From Pseudomonas delhiensis (lineage in GTDB: Bacteria > Pseudomonadota > Gammaproteobacteria > Pseudomonadales > Pseudomonadaceae): a DNA stretch of 64,000 nt. This document shows, in pieces, positions 1 through 8,263 of this stretch (positions within the stretch are counted from its first letter, which is position 1; every line of letters starts with the position of its first letter). The position numbers were made by a program, and so were the translations under genes. The notes under the pieces were generated by a model that was given only the letters and a program-made list of their open reading frames with translations, searched no databases and was not told where the DNA came from. The DNA lies in contig NZ_FZPC01000008.1 of the NCBI RefSeq assembly GCF_900187975.1, forward strand, positions 113,930-177,929, given 5' to 3'.

Positions 1-48
1 GGCAGCGGCAGCGCGACCTGGCTGGCCGCCCACCCCGAGCAGGGGTAG
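1..48 (+). CDS. C-terminal end of an unidentified protein, cut by the window edge
   Basis: Frame 1 is open from the first base and ends at a TAG at 46-48. It encodes a 15-residue tail beginning GSGSATW and ending HPEQG. The next gene converges on it with a 2-nt gap, and such tight convergence is usual for two real genes. The fragment is too short to assign a family, and it could be a chance open frame in GC-rich DNA. Confidence 0.3.
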   Translation, partial: GSGSATWLAAHPEQG

Positions 49-50
49 CC

Positions 51-1046
51 CTAGAGCCGCTGCAGCACGCCCTCGCCCACCACGCGGGTGGTTTCCAGGC
101 CATGGTCGAGGTGGCCTTCGTCGCGCAGGAAGCCTTCCACCGCACGCTCGATGCGCGCGGCGCCGGTTTCGTCGTGCCAGTGGAAGCGCAACAGCATGGC
201 GGCGCTGAGGATGGCCGCCAGCGGGTTGGCGCGGCCGCTGCCGGCGATGTCCGGGGCGCTGCCGTGCACCGGCTCGGCCAGGGCCAGCCGCTCGCCCAGG
301 TTCAGCGACGGCGCCAGGGCCAGGCCGCCGCCCCAGTGGCTGGCGAGGTCGGAGAGGATGTCGCCGAACAGGTTGCTGGTGACGATCAGGTCGAAGGCTT
401 CCGGGCGCTCCACCAGTTGCAGGGCGGCCACGTCCACCAGACGCTCGTCGAGCACGTCGCCCCAGCCTTCGGTCACCAGCAGGTCGCGGCAGGTGTCGCG
501 GAACAGGCCGCAGGTCAGCGGCAACACGTTGGCCTTGTGCACCAGGGTGATGCGCCGCGCCTGGCGCTGCCGGGCGATGCCCGAGGCGGCCTGGGCCAGG
601 CGGGTGCAGGCGGCGCGGCTGATCACCCGCTCGGCGATGGCCACGCCGTCGGCTTCCCAGTGCTCGCGGCCGCTGTACAGGCCTTCGCTGTTCTCGCGCA
701 GGACCAGCAGGTCGACACCGGCGCGGGGCGACACCACCGGCCAGGTGCGCACCGGGCGCAGGTTGAGGTACAGGCCCAGTTCCTGGCGCAGGCGCAGGAT
801 GGCGCTGCGGTAGCCTTCCACCTTGTGGCTGGGCGAGGACACCGCGCCGAACAACCCGGCCCCGCATGCCCGCAGGGCCTCCAGGGTGGCTTCCGGCACC
901 GAGGTGCCATGGCGCTGGAAGCAGTCCCAGCCCGCCTCAGCCTCGCGCAGGCGCAGCCCGGGCAGCAGCTTCTGCAGCACGGCCACCGCCGCCGGCAGCA
1001 CCTCGCGGCCGATGCCGTCGCCGGGGATCACGCAGAGTTCACGCAT
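51..1046 (-). CDS. Isocitrate/isopropylmalate dehydrogenase family protein
   Basis: This 331-residue protein belongs to the metal-dependent beta-decarboxylating dehydrogenases, which oxidise isocitrate, isopropylmalate, homoisocitrate or tartrate with NAD(P). The N-terminus has the family dinucleotide signature IPGDGIGREV. Near residue 117 lies RENSEGLYSGRE, the substrate-binding arginine segment. HKANVLPL carries the catalytic lysine, SNLFGDILSD the metal-binding aspartates, and EPVHGSAPDIAG the cofactor loop near residue 257. The RENSEGLYSGRE wording resembles NAD-isocitrate or homoisocitrate dehydrogenases more than LeuB, and no leucine genes flank it. Substrate is therefore unassigned. 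It starts at the ATG at 1046 and stands alone, 87 bp upstream of the carbonic anhydrase stop. Confidence 0.85.
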   Translation of the reverse strand: MRELCVIPGDGIGREVLPAAVAVLQKLLPGLRLREAEAGWDCFQRHGTSVPEATLEALRACGAGLFGAVSSPSHKVEGYRSAILRLRQELGLYLNLRPVRTWPVVSPRAGVDLLVLRENSEGLYSGREHWEADGVAIAERVISRAACTRLAQAASGIARQRQARRITLVHKANVLPLTCGLFRDTCRDLLVTEGWGDVLDERLVDVAALQLVERPEAFDLIVTSNLFGDILSDLASHWGGGLALAPSLNLGERLALAEPVHGSAPDIAGSGRANPLAAILSAAMLLRFHWHDETGAARIERAVEGFLRDEGHLDHGLETTRVVGEGVLQRL

Positions 1047-1133
1047 GCTCGTCTCGTCGTGGACAACCTACCCACTATCTTCGGGCCAGCCGGCCCGCCC
1101 GGCGAGGCAGGCCGGACGACCGGCAGGGACGGC

Positions 1134-1778
1134 TCAGAGCTGGCCGATGGGGCGCAGGCGGTACTGCGGCGGCAACTGGTCCAGGCCGCTGACGGTGACG
1201 TTGAGGTTCTTCCAGCGGCCGTCCTTGATGCCGTAGATGCAGCCGTGCACCGACAGCGGCTGGCCGCGGTGCCAGGCGTTCTGCACGATGTTGGTGTGGC
1301 TGACGTTGGCCACCTGCTGGATGACGTTCAGCTCGCACAGGCGGTCGACGCGCTCTTCCTCGGTGGCGAACTGCGCCAGGTGCTCGCGGTACTCGTAGGC
1401 GAGGTCGCGGATGGTCCGCAGCCAGCCGTCGATCAGGCCGAACTGCTGGTCCTGCAGCGAGGCGCGCACGCCGCCGCAGCCGTAGTGGCCGGTGACCAGG
1501 ATGTGCTTCACCTTGAGCACGTCCACCGCGTACTGGATCACCGACAGGCAGTTGAGGTCGGTGTGCAGCACCACGTTGGCGACGTTGCGGTGGACGAACA
1601 GGTCGCCGGGCAGCATGCCGACGATCTCGTTGGCCGGCACCCGGGCATCGGAGCAACCGATCCACAGGTACTCGGGGGCCTGCTGGCGCGCCAGCTTGGC
1701 GAAGAAATCCGGGTCTTCTCGGTTGATCGCCTCGGCCCAGCGGGCATTGTTCTCGAACAGCTGTTCCAGGTCGCTCAT
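1134..1778 (-). CDS. can: Beta-class carbonic anhydrase
   Basis: This 214-residue zinc enzyme interconverts CO2 and bicarbonate in the cytoplasm. The zinc ligands and catalytic pair appear as CSDARVPANE (Cys, with the Asp-Arg dyad) near residue 42 and HYGCGG (His and Cys) near residue 98. The length is typical of the E. coli Can type. The ATG at 1778 is preceded by AGGAGGAGCCACC on the minus strand, a strong ribosome binding site, so the start is well supported. I recall P. aeruginosa carrying a beta-carbonic anhydrase near rimI/holD, which agrees with the synteny here. Confidence 0.93.
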   Translation of the reverse strand: MSDLEQLFENNARWAEAINREDPDFFAKLARQQAPEYLWIGCSDARVPANEIVGMLPGDLFVHRNVANVVLHTDLNCLSVIQYAVDVLKVKHILVTGHYGCGGVRASLQDQQFGLIDGWLRTIRDLAYEYREHLAQFATEEERVDRLCELNVIQQVANVSHTNIVQNAWHRGQPLSVHGCIYGIKDGRWKNLNVTVSGLDQLPPQYRLRPIGQL

Positions 1779-1844
1779 GGTGGCTCCTCCTCTTCGGCTG
1801 GCGCACCTTACGTAACGCCGGCGGCCTTTGACAAGCGCTACCGC

Positions 1845-3089
1845 TCAGGGCGTGGCGTGCTGCCGCCACCAGCGCGGCAGGCGCGGCTCCAGTTGCCCGG
1901 CGAGCTGCTGCCAGGCGGCGTGCCAGGCCTCGGCCTCGGCGGCCAGGCGCGCCCAGTCGGGGTTGCGGCGGTCCAGCGCGGCGAGCTGCTCGGCCTCGAG
2001 CCAGGCGTGCCCGGCGCGCAGGGCCGCGGCGAACTCGGGGTCCACCAGGGCGCGCCGATGCACCGCCTCGAAGCGGCACCACAGCGCCTGCTCCAGCGGG
2101 TCGTCGGCCTTGCTGAGCAGGCTGGCGCCGGCGGCCGCCTCGAAGCCCAGCGGCTGGAACAGCGACAGGCACGGCGCCGAGGTGCCGGTGGCGGCCAGGC
2201 GCGGGCCGTCCGGGCCCAGGCGGGCGATGAGGCTGGCGGTGGTCTGCGAGGGGCGCCAGAAGCTGCCGGCGTGCATGCACACCTGGCGGTTGTCGTGGCG
2301 GGTGAAGTTGTGGTCGCGCCGGCCATGGTTGCGCAGGGCCACCACCAGGGCTTCCCAGCCGGGCTCGCGCGGGCAGCTGGCGAGGAACTCCTGGTTCAGC
2401 CGCCGGCGCTGGTGCGCCCCGGCCACCCAGGGCAGCAGGCGGCCATCGAAGGCGCGGGCGAAGTGGAAGTCGCCGCGGCCGTTCCAGCAACCCAGGCGGC
2501 GCGCGTGGGCCGGCAGGTCGTGGCTGCACAGGTCGTACTCGTGGCCGATGCTCAGGGCGTTGGAGACGGCCCAGCGCTGCACCCGCCGGGCGGCCCACAG
2601 GCGGCCGGCGGTCTCCAGCACCCAGGCCTCGCCGGCGTCGGCGATGACGAAGCTGTTGTCGTAGCGCAGGCGCTTGTTGCGAAAGCCCGCCGGCCCGCCC
2701 TGGCCGTGGCGCTCCAGCAGGCCGGTGATCACTTCCAGGGCCTCGCGCGCGCTGGCGCCGCGTTCCAGGCCCAGGCGCACCAGGTCCATGCCCAGCAGCG
2801 CCTCGCCGCCCTGGTCCACCAGGCGGGTGAAGACCGCTTCGTTGCCGATGGCCACGCCGTGCTCGTTGACGCCCATTTCCGCGCCCCACAGCCAAGCGGG
2901 CTGGCTGAGGATGACGGCATGGCGGTCGGGCACCTGGGGGATCTCCAGGTAGGTGGTGCGCAGTTGCCTGGCCGTATCGCCATGCACAGCCGGCAGGCGC
3001 AGCAGGCGCTGCGGCTCGGAGGGCTCGCGGTCGCTGTTCTTGGCGAACCAGGTGCAGCCGTCGGCGCGCAGGACGAGGGTGTCACACAT
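1845..3089 (-). CDS. Secernin-like peptidase C69 family Ntn hydrolase
   Basis: The 414-residue protein begins MCDTLV and continues FAKNSDREPSEPQ within 30 residues. This is the secernin/C69 dipeptidase signature, in which the cysteine after the initiator Met becomes the N-terminal nucleophile. That motif fixes the start at 3089 rather than the longer open frame beginning at 3119. Later family-like segments include WLWGAEMGVNEHGV and the region around NKRLRYDNSFVIADAGEAW, written here in two parts: NKRLRYDNS and FVIADAGEAW. Secernin-like proteins are cytosolic and their bacterial substrates are mostly unknown. It lies between can and rimI, on the same strand, with 66 and 163 bp gaps, so co-transcription is possible but unproven. 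Confidence 0.82.
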   Translation of the reverse strand: MCDTLVLRADGCTWFAKNSDREPSEPQRLLRLPAVHGDTARQLRTTYLEIPQVPDRHAVILSQPAWLWGAEMGVNEHGVAIGNEAVFTRLVDQGGEALLGMDLVRLGLERGASAREALEVITGLLERHGQGGPAGFRNKRLRYDNSFVIADAGEAWVLETAGRLWAARRVQRWAVSNALSIGHEYDLCSHDLPAHARRLGCWNGRGDFHFARAFDGRLLPWVAGAHQRRRLNQEFLASCPREPGWEALVVALRNHGRRDHNFTRHDNRQVCMHAGSFWRPSQTTASLIARLGPDGPRLAATGTSAPCLSLFQPLGFEAAAGASLLSKADDPLEQALWCRFEAVHRRALVDPEFAAALRAGHAWLEAEQLAALDRRNPDWARLAAEAEAWHAAWQQLAGQLEPRLPRWWRQHATP

Positions 3090-3252
3090 GGACGCCCCCC
3101 TGCCGCGCGCCGGCGGCATGTGAGGCGGGAAGCGGATGACGACGGGCAGGCGCCGCCGCTGCAGCGGTTGGCTTCATGTCGCGACCTTGTTCTTGTTATT
3201 GATCGCCCAGCCTACGCCTGTGCGCGGCGGCCGGATATGGCCGGGATGCCGG

Positions 3253-3705
3253 TCAGTCGAGCAGCGTGCAGGCCATCACCAGGGCATCCTCGCGCCCGCC
3301 CACCGCCGGGTAGTAGCCGCGCCGGCGGCCGATCTCGTTGAAGCCGAAGCGCTCGTACAGGCGGTAGGCGCTCTGGTTGGTCTCGCGCACCTCCAGGAAG
3401 CACTCCCGCGCGCCCAGCTCGCCGGCCCGCGCCATCAGGTGCTCGAGCAGGCGCAGGCCGAGGCCGCGGCCCTGGCTCTCCGGCTTCACCGTAATGTTCA
3501 GCAGGTGCGCCTCGTCGAGGATGATCTGGATGACGCCGTGGCCGACCTGCTGGGTGCCTTCGAACATCAGCCAGCAGTCGTAGCTCTTCAGGCCGTCGGT
3601 GAAGATGCCGCGGGTCCAGGGGTGGCTGAAGGCGGCGTACTCGATCTTGAGCACGGCATCGAGGTCCGCCTCGGTCATCGGGCGGAAGGAAATCGCGTCG
3701 GTCAT
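3253..3705 (-). CDS. rimI: Ribosomal protein alanine N-acetyltransferase RimI
   Basis: This 150-residue GNAT acetyltransferase matches RimI, which acetylates the N-terminal alanine of ribosomal protein S18. It shows the acetyl-CoA binding loop QGRGLGLRLLEHL (residues 78-90), the ITVKPE beta strand before it, and the RLYERFGF segment typical of RimI. Its ATG at 3705 overlaps the upstream gene stop by four bases (ATGA), so it is translationally coupled to the holD-like gene. The holD-rimI arrangement is also found in E. coli, which supports both calls. Confidence 0.92.
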   Translation of the reverse strand: MTDAISFRPMTEADLDAVLKIEYAAFSHPWTRGIFTDGLKSYDCWLMFEGTQQVGHGVIQIILDEAHLLNITVKPESQGRGLGLRLLEHLMARAGELGARECFLEVRETNQSAYRLYERFGFNEIGRRRGYYPAVGGREDALVMACTLLD

Positions 3706-4532
3706 TCTGCGTCCTGGTCCAGCCAGCGCTGGCGCACCCGGCGCATGGCGCGCCACAGCTCGCCCTTGAGGGCGGGTTCGTCGCTCAGCCGCTCCAGGCC
3801 CGGGATGGCCCAGGCCACGCCGAGTTCCTCGATCGGCAGCTCGCGCAGCAACGCCTCGTCGTCCGCCTCGCCGGCGAAGCGCACGGCGGGCCGGCCGACC
3901 AGCCACAGGCAGCGGCACGGGCCGCTGTCTTCCAGGCGCGCGGCGACGAAGCCCTGGACGAACTCGCGGGCCGCCTGCGGGCCCTGGTCCATGTTGCCGC
4001 CGGAGAGCAGCGGCCAGCGCACCGGCTCGCCGAGCAACTGCGGGCTGTCCGGCAGGCCGGCGGCGCGCAGCAGGTCCTTGAGCAGCAGGTAGGCCGGGTC
4101 GCGGCTGGCCAGGGGCTCGCCGGTGGGCAGCTCGACCAGCAGCACGCAGGCGCCGGCGCGTAGCAGCTGCAGCGTGAAGCGCGGCGGCGGCTCCGCAGGG
4201 GCGCGCGGCGCGGCCGGCTCGGCTTCGGCAGGCGCCTCGGCGGCCACCGGCGTGCGGGCCTGGGCGGCGGGGCGCGGCACCACCACCGGGATCGACGGCC
4301 GGGCCTCGGGGGTGGGCGCCGGCCTCTCCGGCGCGGCGGCCGGCGTGCTGGCGACTTCGGGCGCAACGCTCGGCGCCGGGGCCTGGACGGGCTCCGGCGC
4401 TTCCAGCAGCTGCGGGCGCGAAGGCGCGGCGAAGGGCAGCACCACGCGCGGCAGCCAGGAGGCGACCTGCATGGCGCCAAGATAGGCGCGGCGGCGGGCT
4501 TCTTCGATCAAGAGTCCTGTACCTGTGGGCAT
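3702..4532 (-). CDS. holD: Probable DNA polymerase III psi subunit (cryptic pseudomonad type)
   Basis: The 276-residue protein has a conserved-looking N-terminus (EEARRRAYLGAMQVASWLP), then a long Ala/Pro/Glu-rich linker (about residues 45-120), then a folded C-terminal domain. Psi links the clamp-loader complex to chi and so to single-strand binding protein. The pseudomonad psi is highly diverged and was recognised mainly by biochemistry and by its position immediately upstream of rimI, exactly as here. The assignment rests chiefly on that gene order, the N-terminal chi-binding-like segment and the low-complexity linker; sequence similarity to E. coli HolD is weak. If not HolD it is a conserved hypothetical. 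The ATG at 4532 is the first good start. Confidence 0.7.
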   Translation of the reverse strand: MPTGTGLLIEEARRRAYLGAMQVASWLPRVVLPFAAPSRPQLLEAPEPVQAPAPSVAPEVASTPAAAPERPAPTPEARPSIPVVVPRPAAQARTPVAAEAPAEAEPAAPRAPAEPPPRFTLQLLRAGACVLLVELPTGEPLASRDPAYLLLKDLLRAAGLPDSPQLLGEPVRWPLLSGGNMDQGPQAAREFVQGFVAARLEDSGPCRCLWLVGRPAVRFAGEADDEALLRELPIEELGVAWAIPGLERLSDEPALKGELWRAMRRVRQRWLDQDAE

Positions 4533-4617
4533 CCTGCGGGCGCAGGGCTAAACGCAACGGAGCGGAATTGTCGCGTGAAACGCGCCCGACGGAAAGGCCG
4601 GCCGGCGGATGGGCCGC

Positions 4618-5637
4618 TCAGCAGCCCTTGTTCATGCCGACGCAGGTGTCCTGACGGGGAATGCCGTTGAAGGCCTGGTTGAAGTCGATGTTGATCGGCG
4701 AGACCAGGTTGCCGTTGGCGTCGCGGTACTTGGGCATGTTCATGAAGGCGCCCTTGAGCGCGGTGATCATCTGCCCGGTGTCCATGTCGCGCCACTGCAC
4801 GTCCTGGCTCTGCAGGGAGATGAAGAAGCCCTTGGCGGCGCCGGCCAGGCCGGCCTGGCTCAGGTCGCCCACCGGCAGCGACTGGAACTGGCTGAGCTTG
4901 AAGCAGGTGGTGATGCCGAGGATGGCGCAGCTGTTGGAAGTGAACAGGCCGGTGACGATGTCCGTCCACAGCGGCACGCAACCATTGGTGCAGTCCAGCC
5001 GCGAGCCGTTGGTCATGCCGGCGTAGGTGCCGCGCACCGGGTCGCTGGCGCCGCCGGAGGTGACCAGGCCGGCATCCGCCTCCACGGTGCTGCTGGGGTA
5101 GATGCCGGCGAGGCCGAGCAACAGCTGCTGCCCCACCGAGGCCTTGTCGTAGATGGCCTGGGCGGTGCCCTTGATGTGCACCGGGATGTTCCCGGTGAGA
5201 CTCTGGATATCGCCGGACAGCACGCCCTTGGCCTGGTTGAAGCCGATGCGCACGCCGACCATCTTGTTGCCGTCGTAGGCGAACTCCACGTAGGGGTCGA
5301 CGATGGTGAAGGGGTTGATCTGCCCGGTCTTGTTGTTGACCGTGCCCAGGGCGAAGTTGTTGATGGAGATGTCCGCGCTGTTGGCGGCCTCGCCGGCCCG
5401 GTCGTACAGGCCGAGCTGCAGCTTGTTCATGTTCAGCTGCGTCTCCACCGTGGCGCCGATGTTCAGCCGGGTGTAGTTGATCCCCGCGGCGGCGTCGGTG
5501 GCCAGGTTGATGAAGGCCTGGCCGGTGACGTCGGACAGCTGGCTGTCGCTCAGCGCCCGCAGCTCGGCATTAGCGCCGCCGCCCAGGCACAGCAGCAGGC
5601 CAGTCAGCAGCAGGCGCCGCATGGAAAAGAGCCTCAT
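4618..5637 (-). CDS. Exported DUF6160-like protein, first of three tandem relatives
   Basis: The 339-residue protein has a Sec signal peptide (MRLFSMRRLLLTGLLLCLGG, then GANA cleavage). It is followed at once by the motif LRALSDSQLSDVTGQ, shared with the two genes upstream. The rest is predicted to be beta-rich and carries cysteine pairs (CTNGC, CAILGITTC, and a CVGMNKGC C-terminus), suggesting disulfides in the periplasm or outer membrane. I relate it to the DUF6160 family of Pseudomonas exported proteins, some linked to a putative pilus-like system; function is unknown. The start at 5637 is chosen by the signal peptide; the longer frame to 5778 overlaps the next gene. It is the last gene of the cluster, 43 bp after its neighbour. 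Confidence 0.75.
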   Translation of the reverse strand: MRLFSMRRLLLTGLLLCLGGGANAELRALSDSQLSDVTGQAFINLATDAAAGINYTRLNIGATVETQLNMNKLQLGLYDRAGEAANSADISINNFALGTVNNKTGQINPFTIVDPYVEFAYDGNKMVGVRIGFNQAKGVLSGDIQSLTGNIPVHIKGTAQAIYDKASVGQQLLLGLAGIYPSSTVEADAGLVTSGGASDPVRGTYAGMTNGSRLDCTNGCVPLWTDIVTGLFTSNSCAILGITTCFKLSQFQSLPVGDLSQAGLAGAAKGFFISLQSQDVQWRDMDTGQMITALKGAFMNMPKYRDANGNLVSPINIDFNQAFNGIPRQDTCVGMNKGC

Positions 5638-5680
5638 TGGTTTTCCCCCTGGAGCTTGGTCCCGGCCATGCGAGCTCCCC

Positions 5681-6226
5681 TCATCGTGCCGGCACCTGGA
5701 ACAGGTTGAGGTTGCCCTGCACGTGCAGCACGCCGTCGACGCGGGCGCTGAGCAGGTCGGTCTGCACCAGGCCCGCATCGGTGCTGCGGGCCTTGTTGGC
5801 GCCGGCCAGGGTCATGCTGACGCCGTTGAAGTTGACGTCCTTCAGGCCCACCCGCAAGACCTGGCGGTTGAAGGCGGCGCCGTCGCCACCGAAGCCGCTG
5901 TTGATGGACAGGATGTCGACCGTGACCTCGTCGAAGCTGAAGGTCCCGCTGATGTTGTCCAGCACCAGGAAGTTGTTGCCGCTGCCCGCCGGCTGGATCG
6001 CCACGCGCGCGCCGCAGCCGCCCGGGCAGCGGGTGATGCTGGGGGTCTTCTGGACGTTGACCGTGACGCCCAGGCTCAGGCCGTCCTGACCGACCACCCG
6101 GCCGAGGTCGTCGTCCGGCAGGGTGCGCAGCTCGGCCTGCGCGGCGGTGCCGGCCAGCAGCGCCAGCAGCGCGACGGCGCCGGCCCGTGACAGGCGCCTG
6201 GTCGGCAGCAGCGGTGGAAGGTTCAT
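5681..6226 (-). CDS. Exported DUF6160-like protein, short middle paralogue
   Basis: This 181-residue protein has a signal peptide (SRAGAVALLALLAGTAAQA) followed directly by LRTLPDDDLGRVVGQDGLSL. That is the same post-signal motif as the flanking genes. After the motif comes a beta-rich region with repeated short aliphatic strands and a C-terminal HVQGNLNLFQVPAR. It lacks the long extension of its neighbours and may represent the minimal family module. It is separated by only 15 bp from the upstream gene and 43 bp from the downstream one, so the three are almost certainly one operon. No enzymatic motif is visible. Confidence 0.75.
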   Translation of the reverse strand: MNLPPLLPTRRLSRAGAVALLALLAGTAAQAELRTLPDDDLGRVVGQDGLSLGVTVNVQKTPSITRCPGGCGARVAIQPAGSGNNFLVLDNISGTFSFDEVTVDILSINSGFGGDGAAFNRQVLRVGLKDVNFNGVSMTLAGANKARSTDAGLVQTDLLSARVDGVLHVQGNLNLFQVPAR

Positions 6227-6241
6227 CGTGCCGTGCTCCGC

Positions 6242-7306
6242 TCAGAGGTTGTGGGACGTGACTTTGAGGTAGTTGAAGCTCAGCCCGGACAACTCGCTGC
6301 GCCCCAGGTTGACCCCGCCGGTCGGCACCGCGCCGTAGGAGGCCCGGGTGCCGCCGATGTTCAGGTTGTCGATCACCAGGCTGGTGCGCGGCGCGTTGGC
6401 GTAGAAGTCCGCCGCGGCCGCCGCGGTCAGCGTGGGCAGCTCCAGGATGAAGTTGCCGTCGGCGGTCACCGACAGCAGCAGCGGCTGGGACTTGCCGTAG
6501 CCCAGGGCGACGCTGGCGTAGGCGTTGGTCAGGTAGACGCTGCGCGCGGCCTTCTCCGCCGCGCTGGCGCAGCTGGCGTTGCCCGCGGCGCAGGAGAGGA
6601 TGTCGAGGGTCTTGGCATAGAGGTTCAGGCGCAGCTCGCCGACCAGTTGGCTGCGCGCGCTGGAGCCCCACAGGCGCAGGTAGCTGCCGTCCATCGCCAG
6701 GTCCTGGAAGTCCAGGGCCAGCACGTCGGTGCGGGTGCCGCCGCTGACCGGCACGGTGAAGTCGAAGCGCGCCCCCAGGTCGACCTTCTCGCTGGCGCGG
6801 CTCGAACAGCCGTTGCCGGCGCCGGCGAAGCCGCTGATGCAGGGCTGCCCGGCGTTGTTGGCGATCAGCGGCGGGAAGGCCAGTTCGAGCACGTCAGCGT
6901 CGCTGGGCAGGGTGTTGACCACGCGGCCGTCGGCGAGCTGGGTGGTGAGCACCGAGCCCTTGGCCAGGTTGAGCTTGAAGGGATAGGTCAGGCGGCCGAT
7001 GGTGACCGGCTGCAGGTTGCTGCCGTGGTTGCTGCCGGTGGCCCCCAGGTAGAGGTTGCGCACCGCGATGGACACGTCCTTGCCGTTGGGGTCCTTCAGC
7101 CCGGTGACGGTGGTGGTGGCCTTGCTGCCGTCGATCAGGGCGTTGTCCACCACGAAGCCGATGCCGGCGCCCTGCACGTCGGAGAGCTGGTCGTCGTCCA
7201 GGGCGACCATGTCGGCATGCGCCGCCAGGGCCATCCAGGCAAGGCAGGCGCCCGTCGCCAACGCAAGACGGGTGGGGCGCGGAAGGCTGATACGGCTGCT
7301 GGCCAT
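6242..7306 (-). CDS. Exported DUF6160-like protein, promoter-proximal paralogue
   Basis: The 354-residue protein has a signal peptide ending AALAAHA and then DMVALDDDQLSDVQGAGIG, the motif shared by the triplet. The mature part is beta-rich, with two cysteine-rich segments (CISGFAGAGNGCS and CAAGNASCAS), as in exported proteins with disulfides. The ATG at 7306 has AGAGGTGGC just upstream, which decides the start over the longer frame beginning 42 bp earlier. On the minus strand a TATAGT hexamer at 7363-7368 could be the -10 of the operon promoter, although no good -35 is visible. Function is unknown; surface or fibre-associated roles are plausible. Confidence 0.75.
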   Translation of the reverse strand: MASSRISLPRPTRLALATGACLAWMALAAHADMVALDDDQLSDVQGAGIGFVVDNALIDGSKATTTVTGLKDPNGKDVSIAVRNLYLGATGSNHGSNLQPVTIGRLTYPFKLNLAKGSVLTTQLADGRVVNTLPSDADVLELAFPPLIANNAGQPCISGFAGAGNGCSSRASEKVDLGARFDFTVPVSGGTRTDVLALDFQDLAMDGSYLRLWGSSARSQLVGELRLNLYAKTLDILSCAAGNASCASAAEKAARSVYLTNAYASVALGYGKSQPLLLSVTADGNFILELPTLTAAAAADFYANAPRTSLVIDNLNIGGTRASYGAVPTGGVNLGRSELSGLSFNYLKVTSHNL

Positions 7307-7466
7307 GGCCACCTCTTGTTCTTTTCTCGTTCGCCGACCCAGGGACAAAAGCCCTGTCTGCCACTATAGGGAGCCGTCGGCCCTTGCGGCCCGACCCATA
7401 GTCGAGAATCGGCTGCTGGCAGGTGGCCGCCGTGTTACCCAAGGTCACACTGGCGTAACAACCCCG

Positions 7467-8072
7467 TCAGCCGTGGCGGAACAGCCCGATCAGGTGCTCG
7501 GCGATGGCGCCCTTGATGGCCTCCAGGTTCAGCCGCGACTGCGCCTGCAGCTTCGCGCTGTTCAGCCGGTGCAGGTGCAGCGAGGGCATGCGCGCCTCGT
7601 ACTCGCGCAGGTCGCCCTTGACCAGCACCGGCAGGAAGGGCTCGTCGCGCATGCGGTAGCGGCGGATCAGCAGCTTCAGGCCGTCCTGGAACGGCAGCTC
7701 GGCGGAGCCCACCAGGCGGTGTTCGCCGGGGATCTTCAGGTACAGGCCGCTGTGGCCCATGGTCTCGCCGGGCAGGATGTGGATGCCGGTGGGCTCCACG
7801 GCGGCGGCGGGGATGTCGTGGAAGGTGTCGAACCAGGCCTGCTCGTTGGGCAGGATGGTGATGCCGCCCTCCTGGCTCTCCGGGATCACGAAGCTGTAGT
7901 TGCTGTAGAGCTTCTCCACGTAGGAGGAATAGATGCACAGGCGGTTCTCGAAGCGCCTGAGGAAATCGATGGCCTCGCTGCGGTCGGTGATGGCGTCCAG
8001 GTCCCAGTCCAGGTCGTCCTGGCGCTCCAGTTCGGCCCAGCGGGCCTTGGCGAGTGCGGCGTCGTAAGTCAT
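7467..8072 (-). CDS. Conserved hypothetical protein
   Basis: This 201-residue soluble protein has no signal peptide or membrane segment. It is rich in aromatic and charged residues (WAELERQDDLDWDLDAI at the N-terminus, ILPNEQAWFDTFHDIP in the middle), consistent with a folded cytoplasmic domain. I do not recognise its family. It lies between the exported triplet and mksFEB and is divergent from mksF with a 191-bp gap. I recall a hypothetical in the equivalent position in P. aeruginosa. The ATG at 8072 is the only sensible start. Ordinary codon use and placement make it a real gene. Confidence 0.8.
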   Translation of the reverse strand: MTYDAALAKARWAELERQDDLDWDLDAITDRSEAIDFLRRFENRLCIYSSYVEKLYSNYSFVIPESQEGGITILPNEQAWFDTFHDIPAAAVEPTGIHILPGETMGHSGLYLKIPGEHRLVGSAELPFQDGLKLLIRRYRMRDEPFLPVLVKGDLREYEARMPSLHLHRLNSAKLQAQSRLNLEAIKGAIAEHLIGLFRHG

Positions 8073-8225
8073 GGCGGCAATTAGCTATTGGCTGAGAGCC
8101 AACTGGCAGAAAACATGCCAGGAATTTCAGGGGGTTAAGGCCGCTTTTCAGGGCCGTGGCGACATCCCGCACGGCGTAAACTGCCGCGTTTCGTCACCCC
8201 TTCCGCCGCGGGCGGACCTTTGCAG

Positions 8226-8231
8226 TACAAT
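8226..8231 (+). promoter_or_regulatory. Possible -10 element of the mksFEB promoter
   Basis: TACAAT lies 33 bp before the mksF ATG and matches the sigma-70 -10 consensus at five of six positions. No convincing -35 hexamer sits 16-18 bp upstream (that stretch is CCGCCG), so the promoter would be weak or activator-dependent. Confidence 0.35.
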
Positions 8232-8263
8232 CGCCCCCTTTACCCGTCACCTGCGGTTACCCG

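Noticed and set aside
102-3341. A 1079-codon plus-strand open frame opposite the dehydrogenase, carbonic anhydrase and secernin-like genes
   Set aside because: It is the GC-rich antisense shadow of three recognisable minus-strand genes, with a low-complexity Gln/Ala/Gly/His-rich product and no domain.
7363-7390. A sigma-54 promoter before the exported triplet
   Set aside because: A GG..GC pair is present near TGGCAGACAGGGCTTTTG but the spacing is 8 rather than 10 and the -12/-24 context does not match.
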